A DNA stretch of 64,000 nucleotides from Bondarzewia mesenterica (taxonomy: Eukaryota; Basidiomycota; Agaricomycetes; Russulales; Bondarzewiaceae): contig SGPL01000051.1 of NCBI GenBank assembly GCA_004802705.1, forward strand, positions 26,827 through 90,826, read 5' to 3'. Position 1 is the first letter of the stretch; each line of letters begins with the position of its first letter. Positions 25,051 through 43,109 of the stretch are shown in pieces. The notes beneath the pieces were generated by a model. It was not told the DNA's origin and did not search any database. It saw only the letters and a list, made by a program, of their open reading frames with translations. A program made the translations under genes and the position numbers.

Positions 25051-26933
25051 ATGACGATCTTAGTACCGCTCCAGGACATCTCTGCATCTTCCCCGCCGCC
25101 TCCGTTTGTTTCGTCGTCTTCAAACCCCTCAGCCCATGTCGCACAGGTGGTGAAGGCTGTCCTGAAGGCACGACGAATTGCCGTCGTTTGCGGTAAAAGC
25201 TTTCTATTTCTTCAACATCTGACATGCTCATTTAATGGTTTCTTCTCATAACTAAAGGTGCCGGCATATCTGTACAAGCAGGCATTCCCGATTTTAGGTC
25301 TCAGGACGGACTTTTCCAGACCTTGAGGAAGGATAATCCCTCATTGGCTTCGGGAAAGGATTTATTTGATGTTTCTGTCTTCAACGTGAGTTATGTCACA
25401 TTTTTCGATTGGGATGTCGGATTGAACTCCCATTGTTTCAGTCTGAACAGACATTAGCGCTGTTCTGCCAGATGATCGCCCGGCTCTCAATCCTCACTCA
25501 GTCCGCCACGCCGACACCATTTCACAAGCTTCTCCGTGATTTGGACGAGCGCGGACGTTTTACTACGGGTCTACACACAGAATATTGATGCGCTCGAATA
25601 CAAGTCGGGTCTTTCCTTCGGTGTTCCAGAGCTTGACGATAAACGGTGCAGGCCAAAATGCAAGGTCAAGGAAAAGGGCAACAGTTCTTCATCTCCGGTG
25701 TCCTGCCTTCCCTCTCCTCCAGCTGAGACGCCACGATGCATCCCTCTTCACGGCACCCTCCAGACAATGCACTGTCAAGTATGCATCCACACATTCCCTC
25801 TCGAAGATCATCTCCCTGATCTAGCCGCTGGCACGCCGCCATTTTGTCCGGAATGCACCGCCCTTGAAGAGACACGACAGCTCGTCGGTAAACGGTCGAG
25901 AGGAGTGGGGAAACTTCGTCCAAGCGTTGTGCTGTATAACGAAGAGCACAAGGACGGGGAAGAGGTTGGGGAGGTAGTGAGAAGGGATTTAATGGGTCAT
26001 CCAAAAGGGAGAGGACGGAGCGGAGCTGACTTGCTGTTAGTTGTGGGGACGAGTTTGAAGATTCCGGGAACCAAACGGATCGTGCGCGAGTTTTCGAAGG
26101 CGGTTCATTCACGGCCCTCTGGCTCACCCAACAGCATTAGCACCCCTGTGTCGGATGACGATCCTCCGATCAAGACGGTTTACCTTAACCTCGATTTCCC
26201 CGTGCCCGTGAGGGAGTGGGAGGGCGTGTTCGATGTGTGGCTACAAGGGGATATACAGACGTTTGCGGAGATGGTGCAGGACGAGTTGAGAAAGGAAGCG
26301 AAGGCGAAGGCGATGGCTGAAGAGAGGAAACGGAAGAGGATCGAGGCTCTGCAGGATGCGGCTGGTACTACGACGGCTGATCCCGACTCTTCGCCGCAGA
26401 AGAAACGAAGGGTTGATTCGCTTTTAACGCCTGCTCGTTCGCGCAAGTCTGAGTCTGAGACAGGACTCGTCAGTCCTCCACCATCATCCCGCCGTGGCTC
26501 TGCCTCCTGCACGAAGAGTGCAAGTCGACCTAAACCTTCCGTATCAAAACGCATCAAAAACGGAGTCGTTAGTGTTATCCTGCGCATCCCGCCTCGATCG
26601 ATGTCCTTTCCTCTGCCTTCACCTAGACGACGTCTTATCCCTGAAGTTTACATCTCCACTCGCCCGCCAACTTCAGTCTTGAGGAATGATCAACTATCTT
26701 GCTCACCCTTGACGCCCGCATCCACGCCCCCTGCAGTCGATCGCCGCAATCCAGGCGTAGGCGGAACAGATGTGGAGTTGGTACGCAGCGAGATCCCGAG
26801 CTCCCCGCTAACCGAAATAGACCATGAGGACAGCGATGTGGACGTTATTGATGACGCAGATACTTTGCCTGTTCTTTCAGGAGCACTTTTACGGACCGCA
26901 CAATTCGGCTTGCGGGGAGGGAGCGATACATAA
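25051..26933 (+). CDS. Sirtuin, Hst3/Hst4-type NAD-dependent deacetylase, with an apparent frameshift
   Basis: Homologue of the nuclear H3K56 deacetylases Hst3/Hst4. Exon 1 ends in RIAVVC and joins across an intron (25193-25257) to GAGISVQAGIPDFRSQDG, the NAD-binding signature. A second intron (about 25387-25440) leads to SEQTLALFCQMIARLS. Then come RVYTQNIDALE, the catalytic His in PLHGTLQ, zinc ligands HCQVC and FCPEC, RPSVVLYNEEH, and VGTSLKIPGTK. The tail of about 200 residues is Ser/Pro/Arg-rich and ends LRGGSDT. Between LLRDLDERGR and LLRVYTQNID the frame changes by one base at a TTTT run (25558-25561), with no possible intron there. This is either a sequence error or a disabling mutation. 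The ATG at 25536 is only an artefact of the shifted frame. The ATG at 25051 is my start; an upstream one is possible. Confidence 0.85.
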
Positions 26934-27137
26934 GTTCTCGATGCACTGTTTCTATCAAGTTCACTGTCCCTGTCTCCCTCGCAGTTCTTCATCGTTCTTC
27001 ACTGTTGGACTATTAGCACACGTTGACTTAAATTATTATTTTATATATCTTCACGGCATACTTAATACAAGCCTGCGCTGTTCCATCATCTAATTTTCCC
27101 GCTATGCCTCTGCGAACTTGTAGAGGGCGGGCCCTGG
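26934..27137. other. 3' flank of the sirtuin gene
   Basis: AT-rich 3' region with no coding feature, ending at the inverted-repeat element. Confidence 0.4.
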
Positions 27138-27724
27138 CAGGCCCCCTGCATATCCCTATAAATGTTGCATCCTAATGCGGACGGATATGACCTCCAAATT
27201 TGGTCTACGTTGTATCATAATGCGGACGGAAGGGCCAAAATGTTCAGAATTGTCCGATCTGAGGCCTTACGAAGAGGGGTCCGTCGGTGGCAATGTTGTA
27301 TCCGGTGCGTACGGAGCTGGGGTCCGTCAGGGTCCATTACATCTACCACTCCACGCAAGTTTGTCGGACAAGGGTTTGTTCTCCTTGCGACAGGTATCAC
27401 TATCATACAAATTTATTTGTTCGATTGAATGAACACCTCCCTCAGCCATCCAGCTCTCCATGCAACAATTTCGGAGCAGAATATTCTTCAACGATGTGCT
27501 AGGTGGATGGGAACTCGAATGCGGTGCTCGTTTTCTGAGCTCCGATCCAGCCATGCGGACGAAACTACTTTTTGACACCGTTGTATCACTAATGCTGACG
27601 GACGACACAAAATTTACCTAGTCTCATCCTAATGCGGACAGAAGGCGCCAAAAAAAGCACGGACGGATCGGCCAAAATATGGCAATTTTGGATGCAACAT
27701 CTGACAGCATATGCAGGGGGCCTG
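27138..27724. mobile_element. MITE-like element with 16-bp perfect inverted ends (587 bp)
   Basis: The ends 27138-27153 and 27709-27724 are perfect 16-bp inverted repeats (CAGGCCCCCTGCATAT), with a further matching ATGTTGCATCC just inside both. No transposase frame is present. No clear target-site duplication was seen next to the ends. The CAGG start is compatible with several DNA-transposon superfamilies. It lies 125 bp upstream of the ABC transporter start. Confidence 0.65.
27173..27639. repeat. Dispersed internal direct repeats of the 27-kb element
   Basis: TAATGCGGAC occurs at 27173-27182, 27218-27227 and 27630-27639, with a one-mismatch copy at 27590-27599 (TAATGCTGAC). Most copies are preceded by GTTGYATC or CATC, giving a degenerate subterminal repeat unit, as transposase-binding sites often show. 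Confidence 0.6.
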
Positions 27725-27848
27725 TTTTAGCCGACGCAGTCGGCGCTTCCCGAGTTCGTATATGCTTTGTAATTCCAGAAATAACGGTCTCAAGCGCTCA
27801 TCGTGGGACTGATCAACTGACGACATCCCTTGCACATCGTCGTCAGCC

Positions 27849-34036
<6,188 letters not shown>

Positions 34037-34294
34037 AAGGACATTCGGGTGTTAGATGGAGTGCAGGCTTGAGTCGAACCTACATACATACTACAGTAGC
34101 TGATACTAGGGTATAGAAAATTGTAGAGGGTTATGCCGCGAGCACCGATTTGGGGTCGCTCGGCTCCAAGGCACTGTTGTCCACTTGAATATCACAACCG
34201 AATTACTTATTATGCTACACTCTCTACCGCTGCCTTTTTCCTCTACTACCACCCCCACCTCTCGCTGTCCCCCTCCCGCTCTTTATGACTCATA

Positions 34295-36991
34295 ATGCCT
34301 TCTCAACGCTCCCCCCCTCTTGAAGACATCGCCTTACCTGCCCTTTCTAGTCCAAAAGTCCACGACTACGGCCCGCAGTCGAACATCGCAGACATCAACA
34401 TGAACACTGTTTCGCATGTCGACTCTGATTCCTCCAATACGACTGCAACCAATTCAGACGACGAGTTCGATTGGGATGCGAATGAAGATGCAGAGGCCGT
34501 CGGGAGCACCGACGAAAGGTCTAAGGCGAAGCGTGGCCGGTTACTATACCTCGCCTTCATGAAACTCTCGAGGCCTGTCAGGACACTCCTCGTCGGTGCT
34601 ATTGGTGCGGGTATCCTTATCACGCCTCTCCTCCTCGTCCAACTGCGCTTTACGAGCAGCATAGCGCGACCGCATGTTCACGCCTGGTCTCTTTGGCTGT
34701 CTATCGTATGGGCGGTCTCGTGTGGGACATACCTTGTGGTTGACCTCGTCCCTCGTCTTTTCATTGGGATCATGGCCTTGTTTGGGTACAAGGTGGAGCG
34801 CCTAAAAACCCAGGTCGAGGTATGAGTCGCGCTTGGTCTTACCGGCTTTGTGAGCTCATTTACTCCGAACCCAGCTTATCTTCGCCATTTCCGAATGGTT
34901 GAAGCTTGCATTGGATATTTCTGGGGCTTGGATCGCTTTCTCCATCATTCGTGCTACGTACAAACCTCCTGGGTCATACTGGGTCATCGTCAACCGCGTC
35001 ATGCAGGTATGTTACGCCCACGAGCTCAAACATTCATCTGCCTGACTTCGTATTTCAAGGCCCTCTTTTCTGCAGGAATCATCGTGTTGACAGAAAAAAC
35101 ATTTCTCCATATGGTCGCGATCAACTTTCATGAGAGGGCTCTTGCAGATCGACTAGCAGAGAATCGACTCGGCCTTAAAGCTCTCGATCGTCTTTCTAAC
35201 GCTCATCCGGTGCAGACCAAGAAGGGTCCTTACGGAAAGAAGGGACATAGAAACGGTCTCGGCAGTTCGATGGGCACATCGTTTGATCTTTTCGGGCTGC
35301 GTGATAAGAAGGAAGGGCCAGATGTGCAAGTTGCATCTTCAAGTTCTTTGCCGGTTCAAGAAAAGGAAGATAACAATACCGCTGAGAATACATATAGTCA
35401 TAAAGCGAGCGCTGCGGAGCGTAAACGGAGAAGGAAAAGGGCCATGGCGGCGGTCATCGTCGACCAGGTCGGAGGCGCCATCGGACAAGTGGCGCTCAAG
35501 AACTCCAAGTTCAATCGCGAGCAGGGGCTCGGTGATCTTCACTCTGCGCGGAAGCTGGCGAAAAAACTTTTCAGTGCTCTGAGTGATGCCTATCCTCCGA
35601 GGTCGTATCTTGCGGTTGACGGTCGGTTTTGTCTCTTCGTCACATGTGCCTGGATCATGCTCATGTCCTTCTCAGATTTCTATCCGTATTTCAGGACAAC
35701 GGCGGATGCAGTGAGTAATCTGCTGTTTCTTTAGGATATCTCCTTCATGCAATTGGCTTCTAGCATGCCGCGTTTGCGATCTTCGATAAGGACGGAAACG
35801 GTGACATCAGCAAGAAGGAGATGCGTGAAGCTGTGCAAAGAATATATAGAGAGCGCAAAGCCCTTACTCATAGCTTGAAGGTCAGCGTCACGTTGCAGAC
35901 TTGAGTATTTGCTCTGAACCATATGCAGGACGTCAGTTCAGTCGTCGCGAAGCTAGATGCAGTTCTTTTTTGCGTTGCATTAGTGGGCATTATATTCGTC
36001 TGTTTGCTCATCTTCAACAAGAGCAATACCTTGGCCTCCCTTGTACCGCTTGCGACGATCATCTTGGGTTTCTCGTTCATATTTGGACATTCGGCACAGA
36101 CTTTGTTCGAATCGGTGCGCTTGTTCCATTGATCTTGAAAACAATGACTGCCTATTGACATCGTTGCAGTTAATTTTTATTTTTGCAACACATGTCTTTG
36201 ATGTTGGGGACCTTGTTATGATTGATGACCAGGTTAAGAGTCTTTTTCTGACTATTGTAAGTATGTTTCTCATTCGGATACGCAGCCTCTCTTCGTAAAG
36301 GAATTTGGCCTCTTCTCGACCACCTTCCGTCGGGTCGACGGCCAAGAAATTATAGCGCCCAATGCTTTGCTATCAAGCGCAAAGCTCGTACACAATCTAA
36401 GGCGCAGCGGCTCCATGTATGCTCTTATCATGCTTCACCTGAAACATACTCACTTTGGCTGCAGGTGGGAGAGTACTGACTTAATGATCGCTTACGATAC
36501 CCCGCTTGAAGTTGTTGAGCAACTCAAGATTCGGATGAACGGTTACGTGACCCAAAATAACCGCGAATGGTCAGGTCTGGGCATTAACATTGACAAGATG
36601 GAATATCAGAATGCCATCCATCTCATCGTGGCAATGGAACGTGAGTTCATTGTGCACTTCCTCCCTTCCCCATTCCCGGACTCACTCCCCCCTTCTGAGA
36701 TCAGATCGATCAAACTGGCAAGATTGGGGAGGACGTTGGATGCGACGCACAGCGTTCATGCGTCACCTTAAAACGGTCCTTGAGGATCTTGATGTGAAAT
36801 ACACGATGCCGGTGCAGCCAGTGTTGATGTCCAAGCCTCCTAGTGGACTCACGCAGTCGCCACAGCTGCGACGTGACGGCTCGCGAGACGGAAGCCGCGA
36901 GACGCTAGGCAATGCTGGTTCATTCCAGGGCAGCGATTACATGCGTCGTGCGCCCGGACCTACTCTTCATCCAGGGGATGGCACGTTCTAG
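34295..36991 (+). CDS. EF-hand mechanosensitive channel (MscS family, Msy1/Msy2-type)
   Basis: A homologue of fission-yeast Msy1/Msy2, Ca2+-regulated channels of ER and nuclear membranes that respond to hypo-osmotic shock. The N-terminus is Ser/Asp-rich and cytosolic (NSDDEFDWDANEDAEA). Several TM helices follow (LLVGAIGAGILITPLLL; WSLWLSIVWAVSCGTYLVVD; LDISGAWIAFSIIRA). A basic, disordered loop follows, then a single EF hand with all acidic ligands (DKDGNGDISKKE). The MscS pore helix region reads LATIILGFSFIFGHSAQTLFES, then FATHVFDVGDLVMIDDQ and the beta domain GLFSTTFRRVDGQEIIAPNALL. The tail is Arg/Gly/Ser-rich. About eight introns are visible, and length is about 770 residues. It starts 258 bp after the ABC transporter ends. 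Confidence 0.9.
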
Positions 36992-37446
36992 GGCGTTGTT
37001 CCCATTCTCGCATTGGACTGCTGAATTTAAACAACAGTGTCGTGTAGATTTCAATACATACCGTGACTCATCGTCGACGCGGGCATTAGTGACATAGCTG
37101 GGAATGGGACGGGCTGCCCATCGATGTTAGTATATTTACGCTTTTACAAGCTCTCACTTCAATATTTTGATCTACGCGAGAGATGCCGTACATACTAAAC
37201 GAAGATGGGCTTCGGTCGGTAAACATATGTAAGTTACAAGATGTGTGCCACAAACCCGACGCGTCGTGTACCGGGGCCTCAGCGCTAACTAAATACTTAG
37301 TTGTCAGTGTGAGACTGTTGAGTCGTGACCATCGCCGCCGCACAATGCACAAGTGCTGTTCACCTTGAGACACTTCCTCCATGCCTTGTATATAGTACTC
37401 TATGCACGTTATTTCTTCTGAATCCCCTGACCTCTCCACCAACAGC
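36992..37446. other. Intergenic between the channel and DNA ligase genes
   Basis: 455 bp with no recognised feature. It serves as the channel 3' end and the ligase promoter; the last 100 bp are C/T-rich. Confidence 0.4.
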
Positions 37447-40400
37447 ATGGAGACCTCTCAAATTTCCTCCAAACTCTTCAGTATTCCCTTTTCGCGGTAA
37501 GTACAAATATTGAGTACGGTGGAATTTCTTATCCCTTCCCCTTCCTCTAGCTTCGTGTATCTGCTTTCCCGCATCTCGAAGATACCGCCCAGACGCAACA
37601 ATTACAGCATTTTTGAACGCCAGCGTGATGGCCCTTACCCTGCCCAACGCGTTTTTCAGCGGTGGGTCGACAAACTCCGCGACGAGTATTCCCCCCTTCC
37701 TGAGAACTCGACGGCCGTTGTCTTCCGACTACTCTTCCCTGATGAGGACAATGGCCGGAAATATCAAGCGCAGGAAAAGACGCTGGGGGGACAACTCGCC
37801 ATGGTCTTTTCCGTGTCCACGAAAGCCGAGCATCGGGGTGAGAACCTGAGAAATTGGAACGGTGAACATACTTTCGGATGCCTTGGGAATGAGGTCTATA
37901 AAGTCGTCAATGCCACATCTGGGGTAAGACCATCCTACTCTTTGCCGATCTGTTTTGCTGACTGGAACAATCATGAAGGATGGTGGCAACTCTGTGGGCC
38001 CACACAGCATGGCCGATGTAGATATGCTGCTGAGCGAGCTGGCCTCCCTCTGCGCCTGGTCAGACGAGTCCGTTCGAGAGTTTTCCATGAATCTCGTCGA
38101 CCGCACACGGCTAAACGTCTTGATTTCTTTATATGCGAATATGCCAGCTCTGGATGCGGCCTTTCTCACCCAGATCATTCTTAAAGACCTCCGACCAATG
38201 CTTTACCCACTCACGGAGACCCACTACACCACATCACTTCTAGATTTCAACAGCAACGCTGTGGAAATGCTCACCAAGGAAGACGCGATGAATGTTTGGG
38301 ATCCTTCGGGGAGGATGCTCATGGCATACCCTGTCCGTGCCACGCTAAATGACGCCGCTGCATTCTTCGAGGACGACGACGGGGTATCCCCGCCTCAGCC
38401 TCGCTTGGGGACGCTCATACAGGTCTCCCCCACCTGCCCCTTGCATGTTATTCTCGGCTAATATCCTGTACACAGATCCCCAAATGCTTGAAAGGCCGAG
38501 GTTGCAGGCAATCTCTTCGCCATAGTGACCTTCAAACTTCGAAAAAAATATGGGCTGAGACGAAGTACGACGGTGAACGGGCCCAGATCCATGTTCAGAT
38601 TTGTCCAAACGGATATGTGGACGTCAAGATATACAGCAAGAATGCGAGAGATTCGACGTCAGATAGGCATGCGGTCCACCCGTGAGTCCCTTCTTTTATA
38701 CTTACACTTGCACATGCTGACCTTTCGTTTGTCGGAAGGACCATTCTCGAAACATTAAATCTGATTCAACGTCCCGAGAATCTCCCAGTTGACCAGCACT
38801 GGCCACAAAAGAACGGCAAAATCTCGTGTAATGTCGTCCTCGAGGCTGAGATGGTCGCTTTCTCGGAGACGTGCGACCGCATCGACGGTCAGATTAATTT
38901 GATCTGTGCTGCTTCATCATCCATGAATCTTACTCAGTCACTGATGCAGAATTCTGGCACATACGGAGCTTGATCACATCCACTGCTGCAGGTGTCCGCC
39001 GCCGCCTCCAACTTCCGAAGCGCAAGTCGGAGAATCCAAAAACGTAAGCCCCTCTCATCTGTCCTGCTCATTCTCATATTCGAACCCAGGAGAAACATAG
39101 TTCCCAGATTTCCCTCATCTCCGACGGCTCAGATGATGCCAAAAGACATCTTGCGCTCGTCTTCTTTGATATTCTCGTGCTTGAATCCGAGTCCCTCCTT
39201 TCCAAGCCGTACTCTGCCCGTCGATCTACCCTTGAAAGAGTAATCACGCACATGCATGGTTATGCTCTCTTAGCCGAGCGTTTCCCCATCGACTTGCGCG
39301 GTCCCAATGGATTGGCGGGAGGTGAAGAGCAACTTCGGAGGATATTCGCCAAGCATGTGGCTGACTTCGAGGAGGGTGTTGTACTGAAGGCTGATGAGGG
39401 TCGTTATCGGGATTACCGGTTCCCATGGGTGAAGGTCCGTACATTTGTTGAAGGCATGATTTTGATAAGGATTGACAGACGCTCAGCTGAAGAAGGATTA
39501 TATCCCTGGCTATGGAGATTGTCTGGATCTCGCAGTTGTTGGTGCTGGGTGGGACAAGGAACGAGCAAGAGAATTACGCGGTTCGTTTTTTCATGTGAAC
39601 TCTGCATGTATTTGAGACACATCGGCTGACTCGATTATATGCAGTGGCACCAAGTACCTTCACGACGCTTTACTTGGGTGTTCTATCCAATGCCAAGGTG
39701 ATAGAAAAAGATGTCAGTATTCCTCTGCTCGTATAAAGATCAATGTGACGCGTCATCCTATAGCCCAGTATTCGACCACATTTCGAAGTGTACTTCACCG
39801 TTTCATACGGACAGGAACGCCACAAACTCGAAAAGACGAACTTCATCCTGAAGAGCTCTAATTATACTCGATATCATGAGATCGAGACGGTAGGCACCCG
39901 AAGTTTTAACCATGAGGTCGGCTAACGAGCCTCCCTGCATAGCTCGAGTCGAGCCTTGACTATACTTTCACTCTCTCCAATGTCCAGCCGCCCACCATGA
40001 TGCTCCACACGCCGCTATTAGTTGAGGTATATGGCGCTAGCTTCACCAAAGAAAACGGCAGCAACGTATGTCTCCAGAGTCTGGGTGTATTTTTGCCGGT
40101 CGAGAGCTCAAAATTCTCTCAGTATTATGAACTCCGCTGGCCGCGCGTTACCAAAGTTCATCGCGCAAGCGAACGATCTTGGAGAGAGGGCATCACTTTC
40201 CAGCGCTTCCAGCAAATCGCGTACGAGTGCGTGGGTCGAGACAGTGCGGACAAAGACGTTGAGGACGAAGTCCGGAGTTTGTGGGGAAAGCCGACATCGG
40301 CTACTGCGCGCTGTCCGGTCAAGAGGACCCACACGATCAAGGTCTGGGTTGACAACTTGGAAGAGGTGGATGGCATCATCAAGCCAGCAACTGCAATTGG

Positions 40401-41323
40401 GAAGAACAAAGAAATGAAGCCAACGATACCTTCCGAAAACGAAAGGATGGGGGAGACAAGAAAACGAAGAGCCGCACATAATGATTGGACGGCGAACAAA
40501 GGAAGATCGGCGGTTGATGAAGGGTTGGGAAACCACAAAGAAAACGGAAAGGATGTGACTCGCCCGCCGTCGGGTTCAAAAGGTTATGAGTTCCATCGCT
40601 CATCCCCAGCATTTCGGGCTGGCTTCAATGGCCCCTCCAAAACCCAGAGCCTCATCTTCCAGGAAACATCACTTGGATGAAGAGGTAGCCGAGAATACCG
40701 GCCTCAATCACGATTCCGAAGATCACAATGCCTCAGGCTCACGGAACTCGAAGAGGCGCAGGCTCGAGCTGGAGACGGCCATCGTACAGGAAACAGAGCT
40801 GCGCACACCCTCCAGTACGCTAGCAGCCCAGCGCTCCAACGCCTTCACACGCACGCTCGGACGACCCATTGTGACGCGTGATCCTGGTCGATCCCATGCT
40901 GTATCAAGCACACACACCCAAGCACTGACCAGATTCCTGGAAGGGTCCCTCGTCTGGTTTTGCAGACCTTGCAACAATGCATGGGAGTGGTGGCGCCGTC
41001 CGAGCATGGGAATCATACCAGACGAAAGCATCATCCACGCCCTTGACTCATTCTTGACTGGATGCGGGTGGAATGACCCATTGACGGCCATGTCTGCGAG
41101 GGCAAATAAAGGTGTCATATTTATGGATGAACACGGCCAGGTCGGAAGGAAGTGGGCTGAAGAATCACTGGCTCTTATCCGAGAACGGGCTGAAGACAAA
41201 GGTGTCCGGCCGGCTGGGGTGAGGAAGCCGATCTGGGTGTTTGATATGTTCATGATGCGGACCGAGGCATTGGAGGACTGCGGGGGTGATTATGAGCGAT
41301 TCTTGAAAGTAATCATTCAATAG
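37447..41323 (+). CDS. ATP-dependent DNA ligase, fungal ligase-IV-like
   Basis: The enzyme seals DNA nicks through a Lys-AMP intermediate in the nucleus. The start METSQISSKLFSIPFSR joins FVYLLSRISKIPPRRN over a 54-nt intron. The N-terminal DNA-binding domain has RWVDKLRDEYSPLPENS, LLFPDEDNGRKY and MADVDMLLSELASL. Motif I is AETKYDGERAQIHV, with the adenylated Lys at 38562-38564. Motif III-like ALVFFDILVLES, motif IV EEGVVLKADEGRYRDY and motif V WVKLKKDYIPGYGDCLDLAVVG follow. The OB fold runs to about 40280. The frame then stops at 40680 unless a 55-nt intron (40555-40609) is removed; this continues into DHFGLASMAPPKPRAS and a 220-residue tail to 41323. No clear BRCT repeat was seen, unlike canonical ligase IV. 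The catalytic core is secure, but the tail joining is inferred. Confidence 0.75.
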
Positions 41324-41548
41324 GCAGAAGATACAGTTGTTTTCTTGAGAATGTACAAGGCTGTGAAGTCTGAAACAGGATTCGAACGGGAAGTTCGAAC
41401 GCGCAAACCGATCCTGACTCGTGATTCATTGAAGAATCACCTGACTGCAAGATGGCGGTCCTCCGTTGCGCGCGCTTTGCTCAGTACGCGAACCCTTTGC
41501 TACCACGTGTGGCTTTGCAGGATTTTGTGCACAGGTTGTTTTTCAACA

Positions 41549-43003
41549 ATGTTATCTGGGGCCTTGTATCCTCCAATTCGTCGCTCAGCACTACGCGCGT
41601 TCTCCACCTCGTGTTGCTGGCAGGCCAACCGCGCTCTAGTCTACTCCAAGACTGGTCCACCTCCCGATGTCCTAACCGCATTCACCTACCCGAAGCTTCC
41701 CGCGCCGTCTGCGGGCACTCTCAATCTCCGCTTTGTTCTTTCGCCCATAAACCCCTCGGACATTAACGTCATCGAGGGCGTGTACCCGGTCAAACCCCAG
41801 CCGTCGTTTCAGACCGTCCAGGGATTGTCTGTGTTCATCGCTGGCAACGAGGGGCTGGCGGAGGTCACGAATGTCGGCGAGGGCGTGGATGACTTTCAAC
41901 TGGGCGACTGGGTCGTCCTCACAAAGCAGCAGGCGGGCACGTGGAACACGGCGACAAATGCGCATGTTTCAGAGGTGGTGAGGATTCCGAGGAAGGGTAA
42001 TTTGACCGAGGTCGATGCGGCGACAATCACCGTGCGTCTTGGTTAACTCAATTTCTACTCCTTGTGTTTGAACGGAACGGCTGTGAAGGTAAATCACCCG
42101 ACCGCCTACAACATGCTCAAGGACTTTGTAGATCTGAGTCCAGGAGACTGGGTGATCCAGAACGGAGCGAACAGTGCTGTGTGTACGCTGCATAACCGAT
42201 GCCCAATACATTCGCGCCTTACCTCCATAAGTACATTAGGTTGGCCAATCTGTGATTCAGATAGCGAAGTCTCGAGGGATACACACTATCAATGCAGTGC
42301 GCAATCGGTGCGCTCGTTACCCCGCTGTGAAACATGCTCATATCACCGCTAACTGCCATTCAGTGAGAATATTGATGTACTACGGCGAGAGTTGATGGAC
42401 TTGGGTGCAACACAGGTCGTCACGTACGACGAACTAAAGGACAAGAGCGCCCGCAGCAAGGTCAAGAAGTGGACAAGAGGCAAGGTACGGCCTCTGTGTC
42501 ATTCCACTTTACAGCCTTAGCTTCACCCGCTTCATTGGTGTAGGACATACGCCTCGGACTCAACTGCGTCAGTGGAGAACCTGCGACAATCATGGCACGC
42601 TTCCTAGGCCAGGATGCACATCTTGTATCCTACGGCGCCATGTCCAGGCAGCCACTTTCCTTGCCAACATCTCTCTTCATATTTAAAAACCTTATCTGTC
42701 ATGGATTTTGGCAGAGTCGATGGTACAAGGAACGGAGCAGAAGCGAGAGGGAGAAACTCGTCGAGACCCTGGTAGATCTAATGAACGAGGGAAAGGTACG
42801 CACTACAAGTTGCTCAGCCGATTTCTGTGTTTCACCTCACCAATCTGGAATAGCTGGGAGAACCCAAACACGAGATCCTGACACTACACAAGACGGAGAG
42901 CGACGGAGAGGCTACGCGGAAGGTGCGAGAGGTAATGACCAGGATGGCTGAGGGCAAGTATGGCAAGAAGGTACTCCTGAGAGTCGAAGAGCCTGACGAT
43001 TGA
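41549..43003 (+). CDS. ETR1: Mitochondrial 2-enoyl thioester reductase
   Basis: It catalyses the NADPH-dependent last step of mitochondrial type II fatty-acid synthesis (MECR/Etr1 family, medium-chain dehydrogenase fold without zinc). A targeting presequence is evident: MLSGALYPPIRRSALRAFSTSCCWQ, basic and without acidic residues. The substrate-side stretch is NPSDINVIEGVYPVKP with the conserved Tyr. The coenzyme-binding segment DWVIQNGANSAVG is joined over an intron to QSVIQIAKSRGIHTINAVR. Later come LNCVSGEPATIMARFL, LVSYGAMSRQPLSLPTS and CHGFWQSRWYKERS. The end is VLLRVEEPDD. At least five introns are present; length is about 400 residues. The ATG at 41549 is preferred because it begins the presequence; the open frame extends upstream to 41345 with non-family sequence. 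It is tail to tail with the p24 gene, 106 bp apart. Confidence 0.9.
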
Positions 43004-43109
43004 TGCCGGCTCTGCGATTGCGCTCGGACATCAAGCCCCAGGGTTGGCACCACAGAGCAAGTGAGACAGATGCAGAATGTAGATAGCAAAGTCTGTACAT
43101 AGAGCGCAA

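Noticed and set aside
25536..25575. ATG at 25536 as the sirtuin start
   Set aside because: It lies in the middle of conserved sirtuin sequence, and the NAD-binding signature is upstream. It only appears because of the one-base frame change.
40586..41323. The overlapping frame at 40586-41323 as an independent gene
   Set aside because: It overlaps the ligase frame by about 95 bp and a phase-0 55-nt intron joins them. I keep it as the ligase tail but flag the uncertainty.
41370..41410. GATTCGAAC motif resembling an antisense tRNA T-loop
   Set aside because: The flanking bases do not form a T-stem and there is no cloverleaf.
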